From IMG/VR virus record IMGVR_UViG_3300021077_000076, positions 1 to 54,859 of that record: DNA of 54,859 nt. One strand, 5' to 3'. Positions 49,018 to 54,859 of this stretch are shown here, one piece after another. Below the pieces are notes generated by a model. That model was not told the DNA's origin. It saw only the letters and a list, made by a program, of their open reading frames with translations, and did not search any database. Made by a program: the position numbers and the translations under genes. This stretch comes from a virus. Within the stretch, counting starts at the first letter, position 1, and each line of letters opens with the position of its first letter.

Positions 49018-50235
49018 TCAGTTCGTGACCGTCTTGCTGAAAATCAGGCACCAGTTGTGCATGGGCATGTTGATTCCGGACGGGTCGAAGACGATGGAGT
49101 CTCCTTGGGAATCTCGCAGGGTTCCGCGCGCGCCAGTCACCCGTCCAGGCCCCGTCTGTCCCACAGTGCCCTGCCACGCGTAGTTGACCACGGCGTTGGC
49201 CGGTATCGACGTCGAGCAGACGATGTTCACTGCGTTGGTTCCGGAGATTGAGACGGAGTTGATCGTGAGCGGCGTGGTGCCGTCTGCCTGGTATACCTGG
49301 AACCCCTCGTTCGCGATGGCCGTGATCCACGACCGGTCGAAGGTTAACTGACCAATTGGGTTAAACGTGAGAGTAATAGTCGACCCGCTTCGGGTGCATG
49401 ACTGCGGCGACAGAGCCGCCCAGCTCACCGACCCGTCATAGACGAGGCGCTTGTACGCGAGCCCGAGGTACGCCCCGAGCCACTTGCTGCTGCTGTTATT
49501 AAGGTGCCACTCCATCCCGGGGACGTACTCGAACTGGTACATCGCACAAGCCATCCTAAGGAATGCTGGCAGTGCGGTCGCGGCGTCTGTCTGGGCGAGG
49601 GCGATGGACGGCGTGGGAGTAGGAGCGTAGAGGTGGCTCGCGATCTGAGCGACGAGCGTGATCGGTCCGAAGGCCTGCAGGGCGCAGATCCCGGCGTTTG
49701 CGCGCCACGCTGTCGCGAGCGCTTGTAACTTGCTGTTGTACGTCGCCCTCGTCGTACCCTCGGTGTAGTCGTTCTCGCCCTGGATCCAGGCCATCGCCTG
49801 CGCGGCGTAGCTCCACCCCGCTTGACCGGCCAGCAACTGGCCGTACTGCACTTGCTGTAACAACCTAGCATAGCTGACCGTACCGGGTGACAGGGCCGCG
49901 ATGTCGACGCCTCCCTGCCCGGGGGACGTCATGTGCATCCGGTACGCGGCGGCCGCTGGGTTCTCAGCCGCTATCAACTGCGAGATCATCTGTGCGGCGC
50001 CATAGCATGGAGTCTCGCCAATGGCATTGTTCGACGGACAGAGCTGCTCGACTAATGCCGACAGCGACGCGTAGGACACCTCGTAACCATGCGCTGGGTA
50101 GTCGACTTGTGGTCTCACACCGTCCACGAACATCTTGTGGGTCAGCGACGGTACCGACGACAGGATCGGCTCCATTATGCTCCCCGACATCGCCCCGAGT
50201 GAGAGGCTCTGCCCGTTGATGGCGAAGCAGTTCAT
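49018..50235 (-). CDS. SGNH/sialate-O-acetylesterase-like tail protein
   Basis: A 405-aa product from MNCFAINGQSLSLG. INGQSLS carries the block-I Ser of SGNH esterases, AMAWIQGENDY matches the GEND block of the SASA family, and MEWHLN supplies a candidate catalytic His. A C-terminal beta domain (about 300-405) resembles carbohydrate-binding or fibre tips. It probably deacetylates host surface polysaccharide. It lies within the fibre-like gene cluster. Confidence 0.72.
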   Translation of the reverse strand: MNCFAINGQSLSLGAMSGSIMEPILSSVPSLTHKMFVDGVRPQVDYPAHGYEVSYASLSALVEQLCPSNNAIGETPCYGAAQMISQLIAAENPAAAAYRMHMTSPGQGGVDIAALSPGTVSYARLLQQVQYGQLLAGQAGWSYAAQAMAWIQGENDYTEGTTRATYNSKLQALATAWRANAGICALQAFGPITLVAQIASHLYAPTPTPSIALAQTDAATALPAFLRMACAMYQFEYVPGMEWHLNNSSSKWLGAYLGLAYKRLVYDGSVSWAALSPQSCTRSGSTITLTFNPIGQLTFDRSWITAIANEGFQVYQADGTTPLTINSVSISGTNAVNIVCSTSIPANAVVNYAWQGTVGQTGPGRVTGARGTLRDSQGDSIVFDPSGINMPMHNWCLIFSKTVTN

Positions 50236-50260
50236 ATCTGCCGGCCCAGCGGCCCGCAGA

Positions 50261-50911
50261 TTAGAGCCGGACGAGTGTTGCAGTAGTGATCGCATCCATC
50301 GCACCTGCCACAGAAGCCACGACTCCGATCGACTGGATCTCGCTCAGTGGGAGACCGGTCAGCGTGATGAGCGCGTGGCGATTGAGATAAGCAGAGACGG
50401 AGGAGTTGTAGAACGTCGTCAATACGCTGAACAGCTGGGCATTGTTCCCCGACTTGGGCGCTAGACACTCGATGATGGCCGTGAACACATGGGTCGCGGG
50501 TCCGACGTTGACGATGAAATTGATCGGGCTTGTATTGGCGACGGCAACTTGCCCGGCGGTCGAACCGTAACCATAAAAGTCGACGAACTGAGATGACGCC
50601 GGTAGAGCTGCGTTGACCCGCAACCCGATCGCGCACGTGGCGTTGACGGTCCCCTGGAGTATCAGCCGAAATCCTCCGAGAGTGTCGCACGCGAGGTTCG
50701 CCACAAGCGCCGTCGTGTCCCACGTCGTCTTCGTCGTACCGAACGTGCCCGAAACGGTGTGGAGCGGGGACCACTGGGTGTTCCCGGTTCCCCACTTGAC
50801 CCACCCCTTCGTACCGTCGACCGTCTCAACGATCGTGCCAACAGGATCGGCCAGACCGCTGACGCTCGGGTCGAAGTTGTTCGCGATCGAAAGTGGTGTG
50901 CCAAAGCTCAT
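50261..50911 (-). CDS. Virion structural protein, fibre cluster (hypothetical)
   Basis: A 216-aa product from MSFGTPLSIA (AAGGAG upstream). Beta-rich with few charges, including WVKWGTGNTQWSP and repeated hydrophobic strands. Its position between the fibre gene and the SGNH esterase suggests a tail-appendage component. Confidence 0.6.
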   Translation of the reverse strand: MSFGTPLSIANNFDPSVSGLADPVGTIVETVDGTKGWVKWGTGNTQWSPLHTVSGTFGTTKTTWDTTALVANLACDTLGGFRLILQGTVNATCAIGLRVNAALPASSQFVDFYGYGSTAGQVAVANTSPINFIVNVGPATHVFTAIIECLAPKSGNNAQLFSVLTTFYNSSVSAYLNRHALITLTGLPLSEIQSIGVVASVAGAMDAITTATLVRL

Positions 50912-50924
50912 GCAGACTCCTTCG

Positions 50925-52511
50925 CTAGAAGATCTCCCAGTTGCTGGTGGTGGCATTGGCCACGAGCCAGATCGTCGACCCCGTTACGTTCTGCACGTAG
51001 TTCCCCGCCACGTTCTCGATCTTGTCGCCGCCATTCCGCACCAGGGTGATGTTGTTGACAGCAGCGTTGTAGCCACTGTCCTTGGAGCCGATCACGAACC
51101 CGTCGCTAACCGTCGCGATGGATGGCAGGTTCAGCGAGATAGCGGCCGTCCCAGTACGTCGCACATGAAGTAGGAAGTCAGTCGGCAGGATAGTGTACGG
51201 ACCCGCGACGTTGACGTCGGTCCCGTGTACGGTCTGCCCCCCTCTAAACTTGATGCTCCCGTCCAGGCCGAGCGACCAGCTTCGAGTCGCACTGGCCGGA
51301 CCTGCCCCCGTAAAGGCAGGAGCGGCGATCTTGAGAGAGTAGCAATCGGTCACGACGACCGCAGATGCAGCCGATACGGTGGGCTGCCCAATGTTCACGA
51401 AGGCCAGCGCGGTAATCGGGGTGGTGGCGCCGGTGAGCGTGAGTGTTGCCGCTGCTACGGACACACCATTCCATGCGGCTCCGCCTGCGGCCACTACCGT
51501 CGCGGTTGGCACAAATTGCGATGCCCCCGCCTGTACCCACAACGCCAGGGGCGTCGTGATGGTGGCGTTCGCTCCTGCGATAGGTGCCCCGGTGATCGCG
51601 ACTGTCGCTCCGGTCGTGACCGTCGATGCTGCCGCGAAGGCATAGGTGCGGGCCTGCACGAGGAAATCGCGCTGGGTGGTGATCGCACCGGTTGCCCAGG
51701 TCTTGATGGCCGAGAGATTGAAGTTGGCGTCGGGGACCTCCGTCGAGGCCGTGAGGTTCGTGTGGGCCGCCGCGACCTGCGTGACACCGGTGAAGGTCCC
51801 GCTCGAAACGGGCGCCGGGTTGACGAGGAGCAGGCTGAGCAGCCGTACCGCGCCGGTCACCCCGAGCGACCACGCATTGGTCAAAGTCGCGTTTCCGGCG
51901 CCGATTGGAGGTGCCCCGATTCGGACCGTGTAGGCGTCGGTCACGGTCAGCAGGCCGGCGCCGCCGCCCGTCGTAATAGTCGGTTGATGGAAGTGCGCCG
52001 CGACCAGCTCAGTGACCGTGACGTTGCCCGCCCCCATGGTCGCCGTGAGCGTGGAATTCTCCACACGGAGACCGTCCCAGATGGAACCAGCCGCAGGGGA
52101 AGCGATGGTCTTGGAGGTCGAAATCGCCAGTGCGCTTGTCGCGTTGGCGCCGGCTCCACCAATCCTGAGAGTGGCGTTGGTAGCATCCCAGAACAGGTTT
52201 GCGTTGTCTTCGGTGAGTGTTCCAGGTCCCGCCGCAAATGGAATAGATCCTGGGGTGAATCCTCCTACAGCGGACGAATCCAATGCGTGCCGAGCGCCAA
52301 GCGCATCGGTCCAGTACAGGTGTGTGCCGTCCGATTCGAGCGCGCCAGATGCCGGTACCGTCAGCACCACGCCCGGAGCTACGTACGCACAGGCGAGCCC
52401 AGCTCCAGCTTGTCCAGCGCTCAGCTTGAGGATATCGACGACGAGGGCGTCGGGACCGTTGAGAGCGTGATGGGCGCCGCTTTCCAGAACCAGCGGTCTG
52501 AAGTCTGACAT
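50925..52511 (-). CDS. Tail-fibre-like protein with internal duplication
   Basis: A 528-aa Ala/Thr/Gly/Val-rich protein. Two ~85-residue stretches align with each other: one holds WDGLRV, TDAYTVRIGAP and AWSLGV, the other WNGVSV, TDCYSLKIAAP and SWSLGLDG. A weaker third copy lies between. A C-terminal segment (VNNITLVRNGGDKIENV) is typical of fibre tips that use repeated beta-strands. The N-terminus would attach to the virion. Confidence 0.65.
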   Translation of the reverse strand: MSDFRPLVLESGAHHALNGPDALVVDILKLSAGQAGAGLACAYVAPGVVLTVPASGALESDGTHLYWTDALGARHALDSSAVGGFTPGSIPFAAGPGTLTEDNANLFWDATNATLRIGGAGANATSALAISTSKTIASPAAGSIWDGLRVENSTLTATMGAGNVTVTELVAAHFHQPTITTGGGAGLLTVTDAYTVRIGAPPIGAGNATLTNAWSLGVTGAVRLLSLLLVNPAPVSSGTFTGVTQVAAAHTNLTASTEVPDANFNLSAIKTWATGAITTQRDFLVQARTYAFAAASTVTTGATVAITGAPIAGANATITTPLALWVQAGASQFVPTATVVAAGGAAWNGVSVAAATLTLTGATTPITALAFVNIGQPTVSAASAVVVTDCYSLKIAAPAFTGAGPASATRSWSLGLDGSIKFRGGQTVHGTDVNVAGPYTILPTDFLLHVRRTGTAAISLNLPSIATVSDGFVIGSKDSGYNAAVNNITLVRNGGDKIENVAGNYVQNVTGSTIWLVANATTSNWEIF

Positions 52512-52521
52512 GGGTTGTGTC

Positions 52522-52935
52522 CTACAGTACGGTGTAGTCGTCGTCAGCGACCGAGATCGTCAGGGTCGTTGTATCCTTGGCACGCCCGAGGCCTTCGACG
52601 ACGTTACCAGAAACTGGGGTCGCCGGTGGCGTCGCCGTGATCTGGCCCGCCACCATCGCCGCGAAATACTGTGTCCCAGCGACAAGGCCGACGAATCCTC
52701 CCAGGTCGCCTGACGACCGCAGAAGCCCCGAGGTTGGGGTCGGCTTCGAGACGATGAACCCCCACACCGGCATGGTCGCCATCGAGGTCGCGTTGGCCTT
52801 GGCGTAGAGGTCCGACGCTTTGAGGTAGACGGCATCCCGCACCGCAACCGCGGCTTCGACCGTGACCATCACGTCGGAATTTGTAGAGCTGCCAGATGAA
52901 GGTGACGTCCACCGCGAGTAGGTGCCAGTGGTCAT
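52522..52935 (-). CDS. Small structural protein, fibre cluster
   Basis: A 137-aa protein. AVYLKASDLYAKANATSMATMPVWGFIVSKP and GLGRAKDTTTLTI follow the pattern of small beta-sandwich modules often attached to phage fibres or decorations (family name not recalled). It lies directly before the fibre-like gene and overlaps the previous gene by 4 nt. Confidence 0.6.
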   Translation of the reverse strand: MTTGTYSRWTSPSSGSSTNSDVMVTVEAAVAVRDAVYLKASDLYAKANATSMATMPVWGFIVSKPTPTSGLLRSSGDLGGFVGLVAGTQYFAAMVAGQITATPPATPVSGNVVEGLGRAKDTTTLTISVADDDYTVL

Positions 52936-53291
52936 TGGTCCCTCGTGACTTTGCCCACGATCACATCCCCAGCGCCGCCGCCCGTGCGCGCGTAGACGGC
53001 CCGGATGAAGGCCATGTCGGTCTCGATTCCGTCAGCGCACGAAGACCCGGCCGCGCCCGCAGGCGAGCTCAGGGACGGCGTGAAGGTCCCAGGCATGTCG
53101 AACGGCAAGACCTTGTCCTGGCTGACCTGGAATGACAGCGCGCCCGTCGGGGCGTGGCTGGCACCGCTCCAGTCGAACGCGAACGAGATATGTCCGTGCG
53201 TGACGGCAATCCACTCCCCGGTCAGGGACTGCCCGAGATCGCCGGATTGCCCCCCAGACGACCAGTAAAACGTGGTGGTATCGGTTCGCAT
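52932..53291 (-). CDS. Hypothetical structural protein
   Basis: A 119-aa beta-type protein (YWSSGGQSGDLGQSLTGEW, HISFAFDWSG). Coupled to the next gene, so probably part of the same virion module. No motif recognised. Confidence 0.5.
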   Translation of the reverse strand: MRTDTTTFYWSSGGQSGDLGQSLTGEWIAVTHGHISFAFDWSGASHAPTGALSFQVSQDKVLPFDMPGTFTPSLSSPAGAAGSSCADGIETDMAFIRAVYARTGGGAGDVIVGKVTRDQ

Positions 53292-53356
53292 TCGGCACCT
53301 CTCTCGTAGATGCCGATAGCTTCTCGCGTTCTGGGGCGCCGGTCAAGTCAGTTGGG

Positions 53357-53551
53357 CTAGAACCCCCAGATCGGTCTGAATCCGTTCGAGACGATTGAAT
53401 TACCTTGGATAACGGTCTGCGTCCCACCGAACGTGTAGGATCCACCCATCTCCTGGATAGCACGCTCGACTCTCTGAGCCCTATTTCTCCGAGCCGCAAG
53501 CTTCTGACGCTTACGCTGATCTTGCACCTTGGTTCTCCTCTTGCGGCCCAT
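53357..53551 (-). CDS. Small basic protein
   Basis: A 64-aa protein. The first 30 residues are almost wholly Arg/Lys/Gln (MGRKRRTKVQDQRKRQ) and likely bind nucleic acid. The rest is Gly/Ser-rich and ends NGFRPIWGF. It starts 3 nt after the previous gene. Confidence 0.5.
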   Translation of the reverse strand: MGRKRRTKVQDQRKRQKLAARRNRAQRVERAIQEMGGSYTFGGTQTVIQGNSIVSNGFRPIWGF

Positions 53552-53554
53552 GGT

Positions 53555-53899
53555 CTAGTTACGGCGTGCGCGCCTCAGCTCCCTGGAGGCGTGCTTGGCC
53601 GCGTCCACCAGGGTCGCCATGATGAAGCTGTTGTCCTTCCCCACGTGGTCGGGCTTCAGGCTCTCGACGAAGTAGAGCAGTGCTGCCATCTGGCCTTGGT
53701 TCATGGGCCGGAACTGCTCCAGGAACTCCACGAGCCGGCCAAGTGTATCTACGAACGCCTCGGAGAGCTGGCGGCGGTTCGCGGCTGCCAGAAGCTTGAT
53801 GGGCACCCGCTGGGCGAGACGCTCCTCCAGGGCCTGAATCAGCGTGGCGGATTCGTCGGCTTCGGCTGGGCTTGCGGTGGGTTGGGTCGGGTCGGTCAT
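53555..53899 (-). CDS. Hypothetical helical protein
   Basis: A 114-aa helical protein (FVDTLGRLVEFLEQF, MAALLYFVESLKPDH) with an AAGGAGAATCACG RBS. No family recognised. Confidence 0.5.
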   Translation of the reverse strand: MTDPTQPTASPAEADESATLIQALEERLAQRVPIKLLAAANRRQLSEAFVDTLGRLVEFLEQFRPMNQGQMAALLYFVESLKPDHVGKDNSFIMATLVDAAKHASRELRRARRN

Positions 53900-53936
53900 C
53901 GTGATTCTCCTTGCGGAAGTGCGATCTCTTTCATTT

Positions 53937-54236
53937 TTACCTGTTATTTACGTGCCATTGGAGCATGGCAGCATCGCCTTCCCTACGACATTCCGGACAC
54001 GTAGCGGCCTCCGGTTCGATCGTCCAGGCCTCGCGGATGCTCGCCCCACATAGTGGCGTGTGCTCGGGCTCGACCACCAGGTGCAGGATGGGCGGCGCCA
54101 CGTGGGGAAGGTCGATGGGCGGCCGGGCGGGCGGCGTCTGGGCAGGTTGAGCGCTCCGTTGTCCCAGCCAGCGCAGGACCAGCAGCGCGGTCACGAACAC
54201 CACCAGGACCGCAACTGGAAAGACCCACGCGTTCAT
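53937..54236 (-). CDS. Membrane protein with C-terminal zinc-ribbon-like motif
   Basis: A 99-aa product from MNAWVFPVAVL, overlapping the previous stop (ATGA). One N-terminal transmembrane helix (about 5-24), then a Pro-rich linker. A C-terminal CG...CPECRREG pair could bind zinc. Unknown function. Confidence 0.5.
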   Translation of the reverse strand: MNAWVFPVAVLVVFVTALLVLRWLGQRSAQPAQTPPARPPIDLPHVAPPILHLVVEPEHTPLCGASIREAWTIEPEAATCPECRREGDAAMLQWHVNNR

Positions 54237-54859
54237 CCTGCCGCCTTCATCTTTCGGATCGTGAACAGCGCAGCCTCGGCAGGAGGGCAACGAGCGAGCA
54301 TCACGGATCGGGCATCGTCGGATGGTTCCGCCTCGATCATCTCGGCCGTGATGAGGTGTGGCTGCTCCACGACTATGCCTGGCACCCGCACCCCGTGAAT
54401 CGAGTAGAGCCGCGATCCGTCACGCCAGAGGCAGAATGGTCCAGTCTCGCTGTGCGGTTTGTTGCTGCCGTCGACCGTAAGCTGCGCCGGCCTGTCGCTG
54501 ACGATACAGAATTTGGAGTGCATCCAGCGCGGACCCGAGTGAATCGCAGCCTGCTCGTAGTGGTCCCAATTCGAGTAGTCCAGATCGAGCTGAGCTACGT
54601 ACCGACCGAACGATAGATATGAGCACCACCCGGACCACTGATTACCGCCGTTCTGCATCCGCCACGCCTTCGCCGCACAGCCCAGCGCTTTGACCGCTGA
54701 CTCTCGCATCAGATGAGTCGATAGACGTATCATATCTACCACGTCGCATCCACCTAGACCCCACCACTGCTCGGTCGCCTGCTCGGTCGCCTGCGTGGTC
54801 GCCCGCGCGGTCGCCCGCGCGGTCGCCTGCGCGGTCGCCTGCTCGGTCGCCTGCTCGGT
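54233..54859 (-). CDS. DUF6745-like protein, 5' end beyond window
   Basis: The frame is open from the window end to 54233, 208 codons visible. The first ~30 residues are a tandem ATEQ-type tetrapeptide repeat encoded by a 12-bp DNA repeat. The rest has LWRDGSRLYSIHGVRVP and ITAEMIEAEPSDDARSVMLAR, matching my recollection of DUF6745, whose members carry similar Ala-Thr-Gln coils. An internal ATG at 54742 is probably not the true start. Function of the family is unknown. Confidence 0.6.
   Translation of the reverse strand, partial: TEQATEQATAQATARATARATTQATEQATEQWWGLGGCDVVDMIRLSTHLMRESAVKALGCAAKAWRMQNGGNQWSGWCSYLSFGRYVAQLDLDYSNWDHYEQAAIHSGPRWMHSKFCIVSDRPAQLTVDGSNKPHSETGPFCLWRDGSRLYSIHGVRVPGIVVEQPHLITAEMIEAEPSDDARSVMLARCPPAEAALFTIRKMKAAG
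54768..54859. repeat. 12-bp tandem repeat, about 7.7 copies
   Basis: Units are variants of gctcggtcgcct with substitutions at two or three positions, all in frame with the truncated minus-strand gene. The array reaches the window end, so its full length is unknown. Such repeats often stop an assembly. Confidence 0.85.

Noticed and set aside
53897-53935. A 12-codon frame (MKEIALPQGESR) ending in ATGA at the 114-aa gene
   Set aside because: Only a weak RBS and too short to judge; the good RBS inside it serves the next gene.
54768-54859. Short tandem repeats as a CRISPR array
   Set aside because: Units are 12 bp without spacers and in frame with a protein.
1-54859. tRNA genes, integrase, attachment site, diversity-generating retroelement
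   Set aside because: No cloverleaf, tyrosine or serine recombinase motif, reverse transcriptase or template/variable repeat pair was recognised on either strand.

Overview
The window looks like most of the late region of a GC-rich, contractile-tailed (myovirus-type) bacteriophage or prophage. A sheath gene, a tube gene, a frameshifted tail assembly chaperone, a tape measure and a full baseplate set establish the contractile tail. Almost every gene is on the minus strand. Genes are tightly packed, with ATGA, GTGA or TGATG overlaps that imply translational coupling. Lipoprotein signal peptides and a spanin-like micro-lipoprotein suggest a Gram-negative host. A Thr-Asp-Gly-rich lipoprotein linker and a kumamolisin-like protease would fit Myxococcota, but this is only inference. 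Both ends cut through open reading frames, so the genome continues on both sides.

Layout in the direction of minus-strand transcription (high to low coordinates). 54.9-49.0 kb: a truncated protein entered through a 12-bp coding repeat, small proteins, tail-fibre-like proteins and an SGNH esterase. 49.0-44.4 kb: small membrane proteins (holin and spanin candidates), a papain-like protein, a zincin fused to a superoxide-dismutase-like domain, and a RuvC-like resolvase. 43.9-43.1 kb: the nuclease half of the large terminase, whose frame is interrupted. 43.0-37 kb: a lipoprotein, an XRE regulator, a sedolisin protease, a LamG-type protein and a metallophosphoesterase. 36.7-22.7 kb: portal, a methyltransferase/restriction-like/transposase island, phosphatases, an SPP1-gp7-like minor head protein, scaffold and major capsid protein. 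22.3-0.2 kb: connector and neck proteins, sheath, tube, chaperone, tape measure, baseplate and an endolysin-like gene. A single plus-strand cluster (27.0-28.0 kb) carries an HTH protein, a membrane protein and a sigma-70-like factor.

The strongest unexplained signal is a gene-sized structured RNA, about 335 nt on the minus strand, just after the major capsid gene. It has at least seven local hairpins, four of them capped by cUUCGg tetraloops, followed by a domain closed by a 9-bp long-range stem that contains a three-way junction. Other points of interest are a possible 5-nt translational bypass (or frameshift lesion) at a hairpin in the terminase gene, a textbook -1 frameshift signal in the tail chaperone, a transposase gene translationally coupled into a methyltransferase operon, two virally encoded peptidases of unusual type (sedolisin and zincin-SOD), and leaderless-type promoters.

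No DNA polymerase, helicase, integrase, tRNA, terminase ATPase domain or prohead protease of a familiar type was recognised in the window.
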